Source: Candidatus Lokiarchaeota archaeon
GTDB taxonomy: Archaea; Asgardarchaeota; Thorarchaeia; Thorarchaeales; Thorarchaeaceae
Assembly: GCA_014730275.1 (NCBI GenBank)
Contig: WJIL01000009.1
Coordinates: 1 to 64,000 of the forward strand
Direction: 5' to 3'
DNA: 64,000 nt
Notes under the pieces: model-generated
Database searches by the model: none
What the model was told of the DNA's origin: nothing
The model's input: only the letters and a program-made list of their open reading frames with translations
Program-made: the position numbers and the translations under genes
Shown here: piece by piece, positions 8,707-19,200 of the stretch
Position numbering within the stretch: position 1 is the first letter of the stretch
Layout of the letters: every line of letters starts with the position of its first letter

Positions 8707-9405
8707 TCAACTTGGTGGCTGCCGCAGAATGCTGAATGCCATCATGGACATTCCAAGTAGGCTGATAACTGGAGTAATAACGGACAATTGCACGCTAAGC
8801 AGTAAGAACTGAGCGAATACGATTATCAACCAGCCGAGAAGCAAGAGAATCGCTTTGGTTCTGTAGAACGGTTCTGTCTCAACTCTTATCATCTGCACCA
8901 GAAAAGCGGCTGCAATGAGTGCATAGACCGCATCTATTCCGAGGATTATCTGATATGTGAAGGGAATCACGGACGTCACATTGTAGTGAGACAGTCCATA
9001 GATATCATCAAAAGTCCAAGTGATTTCGGATATGAAAGGCAAAATCATTCCGAATATGCCTATGATAACTAGAACCAGTAGCAATATGCGAAGTCTGTCT
9101 CCTTCAGGAGTTCCTTCTTTCTGTTCTATCTGTGGATAAAGAAGGAACAGTATCAACAGTATTGCAATTATGATATGGTTTGACTGGATGAATCTGAAAG
9201 CCAGAATATCTTCAAAAGCACTTGCAGCCCATAACCCTCTTACAAAGTAGAGAGAAGCTTGGACTGTGAGTGATAGAAGGAATCCCACAAAAATCAGAGT
9301 CAGCAGGTTTCGTTGTTCTCTGTATCTATTCAGCAGAAGCAGAATACAGATACCGATTCCTACTGCGTCTGCTAGAAATGCGTAATGAATAACACCAAAT
9401 CCCAT
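8707..9405 (-). CDS. Seven-helix integral membrane protein of GTPase module A
   Basis: Unrecognised 232-residue protein made almost entirely of hydrophobic helices: about 5-25, 34-54, 72-90, 105-127, 145-172, 185-206 and 208-226, with a charged loop (residues 92-105) between helices 3 and 4. No signal peptide and no catalytic motif were seen. It sits 64 nt after the Ras-like GTPase and about 120 nt before the zinc-ribbon protein, all on the minus strand, suggesting one functional group. A sensor or GTPase docking role is inference. Seven helices alone do not make it a GPCR homologue. ATG start at 9405. Confidence 0.85.
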   Translation of the reverse strand: MGFGVIHYAFLADAVGIGICILLLLNRYREQRNLLTLIFVGFLLSLTVQASLYFVRGLWAASAFEDILAFRFIQSNHIIIAILLILFLLYPQIEQKEGTPEGDRLRILLLVLVIIGIFGMILPFISEITWTFDDIYGLSHYNVTSVIPFTYQIILGIDAVYALIAAAFLVQMIRVETEPFYRTKAILLLLGWLIIVFAQFLLLSVQLSVITPVISLLGMSMMAFSILRQPPS

Positions 9406-9469
9406 AGTACTTTCCCCATTGGTACATCAAATCTTCTCTTTTAGATAATATTACTTTCTTGTTCAAATA

Positions 9470-9976
9470 TCACAATGAAGATTGCAAAAGATTTGTCAGT
9501 ATTTCTATGAGTCTATCAAAATTCTCCCCGGTTTTTGCGCTCAGCAGGATATATGGAATATCTAGGGTATGAGCCTTTTCTGCGATGTCCTGCTCGGAGA
9601 GTGATTTATCAACCGCATCCAACTTATTTGCGACCAATACCCACATGTCCGGTGAAACGTGTGGGATAAGGTCAATCCATTCATCAATTTCGATAAGGGT
9701 TCGAAATCTCGTGAGATCTACAACAAGAAGAACCACCTGTGTGCCTTTTAGTAGAGATGACTGAAAGAACCGAAACTGCTCCTGTCCCCCAAGATCAAAT
9801 ATTGTAGCTTTAATCTCTCCATTGCATTCTTGGTCTAGAAGAGACCAGGTTTCGATGCCGAGACCTGCAGTCATCATGGTTTCTACGAATTTGCCAGTAA
9901 CCAGCCTTGAGGCAATCGTGGTTTTTCCCGTGCCTCCTGCGCCAACCATTGCAACCTTTACCACACGTTGATTCAA
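9470..9976 (-). CDS. Small Ras-superfamily GTPase (module A)
   Basis: GTP-binding switch protein of 168 residues, the length of a bare G domain. G1 is G-A-G-G-T-G-K-T-T at residues 12-20. G3 is D-L-G-G-Q-E at 61-66, with the catalytic-type glutamine at Q65. G4 is N-K-L-D at 117-120, and G5 is S-A-K near 145. A threonine in the T-A-G-L-G segment (about 36) could serve as G2. There is no C-terminal cysteine for prenylation and no N-terminal extension, so membrane recruitment would need a partner; the adjacent membrane protein is a candidate. It is first in its group. AT-rich TATA-like sequence lies upstream around 10065-10105. Confidence 0.93.
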   Translation of the reverse strand: MNQRVVKVAMVGAGGTGKTTIASRLVTGKFVETMMTAGLGIETWSLLDQECNGEIKATIFDLGGQEQFRFFQSSLLKGTQVVLLVVDLTRFRTLIEIDEWIDLIPHVSPDMWVLVANKLDAVDKSLSEQDIAEKAHTLDIPYILLSAKTGENFDRLIEILTNLLQSSL

Positions 9977-10541
9977 TGAGTCTGTTCTCCATAGTTAAAC
10001 AGGTTTTGAATGATATATTCGGGGCCTTGACGAAAGTAGATATTATTTGCTATAACCGACCTTTTTTTGACAATATCATAATGAATAAATAAAATAATAT
10101 TTACACTGCCTGTGGGTTGAGAAATGTAAACCGATTTACTCTTCTGAATGACATAGGACAATCAAGAAGGGTGCGTCGGTCGCTATCGTTGTATATGGCG
10201 GGACCAAATACTGATTCTTATTGGTTTTGCTGCATTATCTTACAAATGCTTATTGATGTAGTCGCTGCCTATCCTTGACCGACGCTTTGAGGAGCATATG
10301 ATAGTAGATATTAAAAACTATTTGTGCATGTCTATGTATAGATTTTTGATGCGTGACCTACTCAATAATACTGAAAAGACATAATGCCCTATGATAGAAG
10401 AAGTACGCTGATAGAGAATGACAACATCGATTTCATCTCACATGTAGCTGTTCATAAGGAAGTTTCTTTAATCGCGTACAAAACGCCACAGAATAGTCTA
10501 TTTTCATGAATGTAATCTGGTAGTAACTGGAGGATGGCTGC
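9977..10541. other. Intergenic region with a long-range inverted repeat
   Basis: No protein gene is seen in this stretch between divergent genes. The 10060-10105 part is very AT-rich and probably holds the GTPase promoter. GCGTCGGTC at 10173-10181 is the exact complement of GACCGACGC at 10277-10285, with one further G-U pair inside. That would close an RNA or cruciform of about 113 nt containing ACCAA/TTGGT as a shorter inner repeat. Whether it is transcribed cannot be told from sequence. The remainder up to 10541 holds the leader of the histidine kinase gene, with GGAGG at 10529-10533. Confidence 0.45.
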
Positions 10542-11792
10542 TTGGACCTTAGAGAACTCGTATGTTTTCCAAACTTGGAAATCGATCCAGAATCGAGCAA
10601 TAAACAACGGCGAAGAGGGTTGCTGAAGGTCCAGCTTCTGGCAATTATAATCTGTGCCGCTATTCTATTGATTCTTGTAATCTTACTGACACCAAGTGGT
10701 TTGGTTGGCACTCAAACCGAGTGGGAGTATTTGATTTTTGGTGCCCTTGCTGCATCACTTGGGGCCGCATTCATTTATGCCATTAACGAGAAACTGTCGA
10801 TTGATTTAGCCGCAATACTGTATTTGCTTTTCCTCATCTTTCTGGTCGCAGTATCCGATACCCCTCAGCACGTAGTAAATGGGCGGGCTCTTTTCCTATT
10901 CTCACTTCCGATTACAGCTGCCAGTTTCACTTTTCGGCCGTGGGCTAGTTTTGCAACAGCAACTTTGTCGAGTATGGTTCTATTGGGTTATGCAGCATTC
11001 ATCGGTGGAGTTCTACCAAACATACCTGGCATCATGGCGTTCTTCATATTAGCAACAGTCATGTGGCTTTCAGCTGAAACCCTGAATAGAGCTTTGAAGA
11101 ATCTGTCAAAAACCAAAGAGGAGCTAGAATCACAGAGAAACAGAGCTTTGTTCTATCTTGATTTGATAGGCCACGATATCACTAACAAGCTCCAAGCTAT
11201 TCTCATGGCGACAGAAGTCTTGAGATCTACTGATGGGACCGTTTCCGTTGCAGCTATTACGGATTTGATTGAGGACACTGTAGAAGAATGTGCTAGCTTG
11301 TCCAATCAAGTACGAAAGACTCACAATCTGTATTCTACGAAATTGCAGAAATTACTCCTTGTCGATGAAATTAAAGCTAGTCTGAGATTATTCGAATCGG
11401 AATATCCCGACGCAGATGTGGTTACTGATTTCGAAATAGACCAACCATATGTACAGGCTGACGAGTTCCTCCAAGAGCTTTTTCTTATTCTGCTACGAAA
11501 CGCTGCCCAGCATGCTGAAAGAGATACGGTCACTGTTTGGGTAAATGCAACTGAATTGGACTCGCAGTTCCGAGTATCAGTAGCAGACAACGGTAGAGGA
11601 ATTCCTGATGAACGTAAAAGACATCTTTTCGATTCTGAACGGAGGTATGGTGGGGTTGGTTTACATGTGGCCAAGCAAATAGTAACCAAGTATGACGGAG
11701 CGATAGATATTACGGATCGGATTGAAGGCAATCCATCAGCTGGAGCGAAGTTCAATATATACTTACCAAGATGGCAAAACCAGCAAGAATAG
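10542..11792 (+). CDS. Membrane sensor histidine kinase
   Basis: Signal-transducing kinase of 416 residues. The first 180 hold about six membrane helices (28-50, 61-81, 88-107, 115-130, 135-157, 160-178). A short coiled coil leads to the dimerisation helix with G-H-D-I-x-N and H211 as phospho-acceptor. The ATPase domain shows an N-box (L-L-R-N-A-A-Q-H), a G1 box D-N-G-R-G-I-P and an unusual R-R-Y-G-G-V-G-L G2 box. The same H-box and G2 signatures recur in the kinase at 55218. There is no extracytoplasmic domain, so it may sense something in the membrane. TTG start at 10542 with GGAGG 8 nt before. No response regulator is adjacent. Confidence 0.92.
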   Translation: MDLRELVCFPNLEIDPESSNKQRRRGLLKVQLLAIIICAAILLILVILLTPSGLVGTQTEWEYLIFGALAASLGAAFIYAINEKLSIDLAAILYLLFLIFLVAVSDTPQHVVNGRALFLFSLPITAASFTFRPWASFATATLSSMVLLGYAAFIGGVLPNIPGIMAFFILATVMWLSAETLNRALKNLSKTKEELESQRNRALFYLDLIGHDITNKLQAILMATEVLRSTDGTVSVAAITDLIEDTVEECASLSNQVRKTHNLYSTKLQKLLLVDEIKASLRLFESEYPDADVVTDFEIDQPYVQADEFLQELFLILLRNAAQHAERDTVTVWVNATELDSQFRVSVADNGRGIPDERKRHLFDSERRYGGVGLHVAKQIVTKYDGAIDITDRIEGNPSAGAKFNIYLPRWQNQQE

Positions 11793-11877
11793 AAAACGAC
11801 ATAAGAACAGGACATAACAACATAATACGAAATACTCGTTTGTCTTTGAACGGCATAAAGTAATCGAGGTCCTGTAT

Positions 11878-12294
11878 ATGAGTAAACCTCCTTTATTCAA
11901 AATCGCGATGGGTTGTTTCTTTGCTCTATTCTTCTTGATTGCAGTTGGAATGGGCATTACTGCTTTCAATAGTGGTGCGCCCCTAATTATCGCAATCACT
12001 ACAATTGGGATGGGAAGCGTTGCATTGCTTTTCGGAATCGCAATTCTTGCAGGCGGCAACAAGTCTTCCATGCCAGAACCTCCAGCTTTCGATTTACAGA
12101 CTCCTGATAGCGGAGACTATCTGGTTGGCCAGAGGACAACTGACTTTGGAAGAAAAATCGTATATCAAGTACCTGCTAAATGTCCAGAATGCGGAGCAAA
12201 TCTCAGTGAGGAGGATATTGAATGGGTTGGCCCTCTCCAAGCTCGTTGTCCATATTGTTCTGCTACTGTTGATGCCAACGAACGGGAACTCTAG
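11878..12294 (+). CDS. Membrane protein with C-terminal zinc ribbon
   Basis: Uncharacterised 138-residue protein. Two membrane helices (about 10-32 and 36-58) are followed by a linker and a four-cysteine zinc ribbon: CPEC near residue 101 and CPYC near 125, spacing C-x2-C-x21-C-x2-C. The positive N-terminus and a helical hairpin suggest that both ends, including the ribbon, face the cytoplasm. It follows the kinase by 85 nt on the same strand and could be co-transcribed. ATG start at 11878; no convincing ribosome site is seen. Function unknown. Confidence 0.8.
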   Translation: MSKPPLFKIAMGCFFALFFLIAVGMGITAFNSGAPLIIAITTIGMGSVALLFGIAILAGGNKSSMPEPPAFDLQTPDSGDYLVGQRTTDFGRKIVYQVPAKCPECGANLSEEDIEWVGPLQARCPYCSATVDANEREL

Positions 12295-12404
12295 TACAGC
12301 GAACCATGGGCAGGCTTTGAAATCCAGGGAGTTAGAAATCTTGCAGAATCCTAAATAGATCGGCACATAGAAGTCTAAAATATCTGTAAGATTTCCTGTA
12401 TGCC

Positions 12405-12885
12405 TTCTTATGACCAAGGGCGAGGGGAGTTCATTAGGCCTAGTAAGAAATCCGAGTCTAGTAGGACTAGGGCGGTGGGCCACTCCCCCACGGGAGAAGC
12501 GCCCAGCCCCGAAGGCTGTAAGGAAGACTGGTTCTTCTAAGCAGAAGTCCTCACTCTCCAAACAAGGGACCTCATCAGGTTCCAAAGAGTCCTCGGCTGT
12601 TCACCATGTCCAGACGGACCTCCTCAGCTACGGCGACAAAGCTGAGGTGGGTGATCATGACCATGCCGTGGCAAGAACTGTGGAAGACCTCGCTGTTGCC
12701 GGGAGTGATGACCCGGGATGACAACAGGAGACGGAAGCCAGGACCGCGGGAGGAACCCCGTTCCAGTGAACGCGGACAAAGCCCCTGCTGACTCATGGGC
12801 CTACGGGTACCGTGGGGGCGGCGACGCTGGCAGGGGAAGGGTGGAACACAGAAGTTTCCTCGGTTGGGTTCACTCACCCAACTGT
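12405..12885 (+). ncRNA. Large structured non-coding RNA of unassigned family
   Basis: A GC-rich island with no credible protein frame. A long-range helix pairs 12421-12432 with 12851-12862 (11 of 12 paired, including two G-U). Inside are perfect or near-perfect hairpins: 12439-12444/12466-12471, 12483-12487/12492-12496, 12504-12508/12514-12518, 12534-12538/12543-12547, 12566-12571/12578-12583, 12622-12629/12640-12647, a two-part stem 12693-12703/12712-12727, nested stems 12744-12756/12760-12775, and 12782-12788/12830-12836 enclosing 12800-12806/12810-12816. A last hairpin (12863-12869/12876-12882) may end it. G-U pairs at three helices fit only plus-strand RNA. A TATA-like CTAAAATAT at 12375-12383 would start it near 12405. 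Size suits RNase P or SRP RNA, but I could not find the conserved CR-I/CR-V or helix-8 sequences. Confidence 0.75.
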
Positions 12886-13294
12886 AAGAAACAGGTTATC
12901 CAAGGAAAGAACCGGATTGATCCTGTGGTTGTTATCTTCTCATTTCGATATTTTGCAGGTCTCGTCAACTTGTCGAATTAACTGTTGAGTTGTGCGGGAA
13001 GGATTAGTGTGGCACTCTAGTCTCTATATTTCTTCTAAACGTTCCTGAGAGCGATAATAAACCCGTGCACGATGCTCATAATCAATATCTTGTCCTAAGA
13101 AAAAGACAAATGTTATATCCAAACTCACATTTGGAATTACCGACATTCGCTGGGCGACCTTGAATGAGAGATCTTGAGTCGCATGCCCCCGGCGGTTACG
13201 CACATGAAATGCAATGCCACCGTCATTCAAGGGGAGTGCATCACATTAGCTACTCAATCAGGTCGAAGTGATTGGGAGAGAGATGTGTGTGCAT
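12886..13294. other. Leader region of the giant surface-protein operon
   Basis: No gene is seen. GTTATATCC at 13112-13120 is the best TATA candidate for the plus-strand giant gene and would give a leader of about 150 nt. A GGGAGAG purine run at 13273-13279 can serve as ribosome site for the ATG at 13295. Confidence 0.4.
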
Positions 13295-16200
13295 ATGAAG
13301 GCAAAGTTGCTGAAACTGCGTTTGTTCACTGTTTCTGTAATTATTCTAATGCTTATTGGATTGATACCTCAGGCTGTTTGGGCAAGTCAATCAATGGAGA
13401 GAGAAGAGGATGTTATACCTCAGCCATTTGAGGGATATGACCTAGACGGTATCTATCTGTTCTATGATTCCACTGACGAGATTATGTCGGCAGTGGCTGA
13501 TGGGGTTCACGAGATAGCTTCATTTAGAATCAACAACATCATGCGGATACCTACAAAATCGCCGCATGATATCGAATTCTATCTTTCGGATGAACCATGG
13601 ATTGGAGTCTACGCCTTGCGCTCCAATTTGACCCATGTTATGTTTCCCGACTACGACATTACTTGGCAACAGTTCTACAAATTGCTGAGAGAGCACAGGT
13701 CGTCCCAGCATGTTGTAGGAATGGGAAATACGCTTTCTTTGGACCGTTGGATGACAGATGGTGATTCGAGAATCTATCACAGCGAATCTGAGCAAATCGA
13801 TGGATTGGTGCTCATTCTCTACGATATATGGGCTATCAAAGAAATCTGTACTCTCCGTGCAACGAAGAATGCAGAATACGGGGATGCCGCTAATGATCTC
13901 GAAAAGATGGCTCTGCAAATATATGCAGACAATTTCAATGCCCTATTCCAAAGAAGTGTAGATCCTGTAAATCCTGTTGGCCAGGTTGATCCCTTAGCTG
14001 CGGAAAAACGTGCCGAGAGGATGTGGGCGGAACATACTCCAGAAGTCCGAGAAGCAGCATATACTGTAACTTCAAACGGTAGTCTTGAAGCAGTGCCGGT
14101 TGAGGAGACCCCCGAAGATTTCTCGCCAATGATGCGCCTTGGTTCGCCCGCTGATGTCGTTCCAGGCGATTTCATACTTGGAGAAATTCCTCTCTTGTCC
14201 GGTCTTCGAGGTCCCATCGGCAAAATCGTGGATGTCCTTCTTGATGTACTGGCCGGCGCTGGCAAAACCGTCCTTTCTATTCCTTCGGGTGCATTGGATT
14301 CGCTAAAGGGAGTATTCGAGGAGATCTTGCCCTTCTTGGGTATTGTATCAGACTTCGATCTTGAATCTCCACTGAAATCGATAATAAATGGATTGGCGGA
14401 TCAATTCCCGTTCGGTGCTGAGCTCAAAGGATATCTTACGCCCATACTGAAGGCTCTGTTCAATCTCCGCGGGGATCTAAGCAGCATTACTGATGTCTTT
14501 GAAGAATTACTGACCGGTCTGCTGCCAGCGATTATCCCTGACGAAGTGATGACTTTCCTCGATTCTGTATTGGATATTGGCGGCGGATTGTGGAACCTGA
14601 TATCCGATGTTGTTACTGGTGGCAAGGACGTTTTTGATGCGATTCTCAGCTTTATGATGGACAATGTCCTAACTTCCTTACTCAACAAGACATTGGTGGC
14701 TTCATTAGGGGTTGCTGGTGATGTTACTGATTTGCTTTCTGATTCTATGGGGTTCATCAAGTCAATAGTCAATTACCTTTCTACTTTTGATTTCACGAGG
14801 TTCATCACCGATGTTGGAGATAATCTGATTACAAATGTGCTTGGTCTCCTAGGGGATGCTCCCGGCCAGGAAGTCGTCGGGCAGATTATGAACTTGGTCA
14901 AGCTTGGTTTCACAGCAGTGGAACAGATAGATACGGTTACTCCTGAAAGCCTCATTCAGATTCTCACGCAGACGACAGAGAGTTTCATTGACCCTTCGGA
15001 TATTACTGGCGACCCTGAAGACTTCTCCCGAGCGTTGATGAATGTCACCAAGAAATACTCCGAGCAAGGTCTCACAAGTTTGAGTGCATTCCAGGACGAG
15101 CTAGACCCAATCTTTGATGAATACGTTGCGAGCGGAGTCCCGACTGAAATCATTGCTGCCATGACTGACACGGTAAGCATGATTGCAGGTTTCTTCAACG
15201 ATGGTTTTCCAGACGCAGACCTGCCAGATATTTTCGATATTGCAGAAACACTTGTGAATCAGTTATCCTTCTCATCAGCGGAATACACCACCGCAGACGC
15301 TGCCGAAATAATGGATGCTTTTCATACGGTGCTCAAACCTGTACTGGGAGCAATTGCAAGCATAACCGGTGATCTCGGTCTCAAACGAATGATTACCGGA
15401 ACTTTGGGCAGCTTCGCAAGCGAAATAGGATCGATACCGGGTATTTTCTTGAATGTCATTCAGTTTTTGGATACAGGAAATCTACTCGACGGATTGTCCA
15501 ATCTTGAATCTGTAATGGGTGTCTTTGGCGAGATTGCAGGAGGGGCCTTCAATCTTCTTGGTCTTGTCCGTGGACAATCATTCGGTGGAATCATGAATAC
15601 TCTTCTCATGGCGGTTGGTTCGATATTTGGAACTTTTCCGCAATTCGATAATGTACCAATAGATGCGATGTTAAAGCTCATGCAGTCCTTCTTCCCCGAT
15701 GCGTTCGGTTTTGACTTGAATACTCCACCCGATGTGGCGTCGGTCATTGCCGAAGTACTGGATATGGTTACTGGCAGCATGAGCGCTGGTATCCTCAATT
15801 TGGATATGATTGGTGACATTGTCAATTTCTTCATGGACATCAAGGGCATATTCACTGACGGCATTCTATGGATAATGGAGAAGGTCTATGATTGGGTTAG
15901 CGGGATGTTAACGTCTCTGCTGCAGAATCTTGAAGACATGGTGAACGGTGTCTTTGGCGGCATGAGTGACCTTCTGGGATACGCAGGCAAATTGCCTATC
16001 GGACTTGGTGAATGGTCGCTCTTTGACCTGATTTTCGATCTTGGTATTCGCCCACAGTTTGCTATCAATGAAGAACCGCTGCTTCAGCTGATTGAAGGCG
16101 TTCTTCTCAAAGGTAGAGCGGTGTTCTCGCTCGGAACGGTAGGTGAATTCTTGAGTGCTATTTTCTCATTCTTCGAGATTACTCCGCAATTCTATGCAGA

Positions 16201-19200
16201 GCTTGGAGTATCCGGATTCGACTCCTCCAAGAACAAGTTCATGGAACATCTGCTGAGCGTGTTGGGTGTTGATCTCCAGTTCAGTGGTTATGCAAAATTC
16301 GTTATCAATCTCTTCTCGTTCAGAAACGGCATGTTCGAGTGGAGAGAATTCCTCTCCGTGAAAGAGTGGGTCATGTCGCTCAAAGTAGCTCTTGAGCGCA
16401 CATTCACATTACTTGACTTCTTGACTGGCGGCGTTGGCGGCTCAGTTCTGAATAAACTTGCAAGCTACATCGGCTTGAACTCAATCAACGTGAAAGTATG
16501 GTTCAGCCTGGAGCTTGATATCGTCAGGAAGGCTGCAACTGCAACTGGACCGATGGTAGCTACGCTTTCGCTTGTGACTATCATTGGTGCATCGATGTCC
16601 TTGGGTATCGATATTATAGTTGCGTCAGCAAAACTCTATGGCTCGCTGGAGATAGCATTCTCCTTCTTCCAAGATTTCGCTAAATCTTCACCTATGAAGA
16701 TCATGCTCCGCTTGACGCTTACACTCAAACTCAAAATCAAATTCCTGTTTGCAAAATGGAAGAAGACATGGACTTGGCAACCAGGTGGGCCTTGGGATCT
16801 ATCACCAAACAAAGGCGAAGCAGAATACGAAAACACGGGTGTGGGCTTCGATTCGGATAACGATGGGCTCAGCGATGACTACGAAAATGATGTACCAGGT
16901 CTTGATCCCAACAATCCCGATACGGATGGAGATGGGGCGAACGACAAGCTAGAGGTCATGACAATGGGGTCTGATCCCGTTGTACCTGACACTGACGAAG
17001 ACGGGCTGTTGGATGGCGAAGAATGGGAGCTGGGAACGAATCCACTTCGGGTCGACAGCGATTATGACGGTATCTCTGATTTTGATGAAGTAAGGAAATA
17101 TGGTACAGATGCTCTTACGCCTGATACCGATGGAGACGGTTTGACGGATCGCCAGGAGATTTACACCAGCTATAACATGACCGACGTTTGGGTACCGGCG
17201 GGTACTGCTATTGAGGTCTACATCGGTGGCGAACTCTTCACGGATCACACCGACCCCCTTGTAGCAGATACAGACGGCGATGGTTTGGTTGATGGTGATG
17301 AAGGACCCTCGGGCGCGTACTATGGACTTCCATCCTTGTATAATGACACAGAGGAAACAGAGGGTTCTGGTGACTGGGTCATGGATCCGAACCCACTCAT
17401 ATTCAACGGCGGATATACTCACCCGCTAGACCCGGACACGGACGACGACTCGTACCTCCAGCTGTATAATGGGGATGTGGACTCACAGGCCCTGACATTC
17501 CTCAAAGATATGAACGATGGGGCTGAAGTCGCCGGCTTCTGGATTATCGTGTATGATGACGAAGGCGAACCCGAAGATAAGCAGGTGTTTACGAATCCGT
17601 GCAACCCGGACACAGACGGCGACACGGGTATTACAGATCGGACGCCACAGCCAGGTGCGTGGATAAACAGCGACGGCTACGAGCTCGCACAGACTCCCCC
17701 GTCCGATCCGACAGATGGGGATACTGACGATGACGGTTTGCTTGACGGTCTCGAAGGCGTGCTCAGGCAGGACAGTAATCACACGGATTATCTTGACGCT
17801 GATACGGATGATGACGGATTATTCGATATGCAGGAAATCCTGCTTGGTACAGACCCTCGATGCCAGGACAGTGACTTTGACATGATTTCCGATGGCGATG
17901 AGTTCTACAAGTTCTTCACGGATCCGACGATAAGCGACTCAGACTTTGACGGCTTATCTGACGGTGAAGAGGTCTTCTTTTGGCATTCGAACCCGCTTAT
18001 TGACGATAGTGATGGGGATGGCATTCTTGACGGAAGAGAGGTTCTGAAGTACGGTTCGGATCCCATGGATGAAGATAGCGACAACGATGGGCTCACCGAT
18101 TTTGAAGAGATTATGATCTACTACACGGATCCATTCTCCTATGATAGTGATTCAGACGGACTCAGCGATGGCGAGGAGATTCTATATTATGGTACGAATC
18201 CGCTTGCTTGGGACACTGACAACGATACTATAACACATCCCAACGAGCTGGGTGAATTCTCCTGGCCAATGAGCGACTACGATGAAGTTATGATTCATGG
18301 TACCAATGCCACAGAGGCAGATTCTGATTTGGATGGACTTTCTGATGCGTATGAGCTGTATCTGGGTTCTGGTCTGATTCCGTGGATGGACCCAATCCCC
18401 TTGGATCCGATGGACTACGATACTGATGATGATTGGCTAAGTGATGGTTCAGAGCTGGTCATTGAAAACATCAGCACCTTGCTGTATCCCTTCCAAGCAC
18501 CCGTTCTTGTGTTCAGGTACAACACTTCACCAGTCCTGCAGGATACGGACAACGACACGCTCATAGACTACCAAGAAGTGATGGTTTTCAACTCTAATCC
18601 TGCTTCGAATGATTCGGATAACGATACGCTGCCGGACTGGAACGAGATTTGGGTATACAACACGTCCGCCATATCGAACGACACTGATGGTGACGGGTTG
18701 CTAGACAATGAAGAGACGCTATACGAAGTGTATCCGTACGGAGATTGGCCACCAGTCAATTGGTCAATCGGCATGACGACCGAGAATGAACCGGAAGGTG
18801 GTGGTTTCTCAGGTGGCGCGGCTCAGGCTTACGAGCAGGCTCAAACTGACCCTGTATATGAGAGCTCAGCGACTGATCCCGACAGCGATGACGATTGGCT
18901 TCCTGACGGCGCGGAGGTCTTCTTCTACGAGACTGAACCGATGGATGATGATTCGGACGGAGATGGCCGCGCCGATACCTACGAGTTTGATACGGATTAT
19001 GACGCTTTGCCAGACGGCCTTGAGTTCAAGTTGGGACTTCAGACCATACCTGGTGGGGGTATCATGAGCCCAGACAGCGACCTTGACGGTTTGCTTGATG
19101 GAGACGAGTACTACGTCTATGGAACGGATCCTGGAAACAGAGATACAGATGGCGATGGGTACTCAGACGGCCTCGAAATAGCCTTGGGATTGGATCCACT

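Noticed and set aside
8707-9405. GPCR-like interpretation of the seven-helix protein next to a GTPase
   Set aside because: Seven helices and a neighbouring G domain are suggestive, but no GPCR motif is present and the GTPase is of the small Ras type, not a heterotrimeric alpha subunit.
12410-12877. Open frames on both strands across the GC-rich island
   Set aside because: The encoded sequences are compositionally odd, rich in R, S and P, overlap each other and lack ribosome sites. The helices with G-U pairs explain the region better as RNA.
12405-12885. Assignment of the large RNA as RNase P RNA or SRP RNA
   Set aside because: I looked on both strands for the GAGGAAAGUCC and ACAGAA-CGGCUUA regions of RNase P and for the CCGGAAGG/AGCAG region of SRP helix 8 and did not find them; naming it would be a guess.
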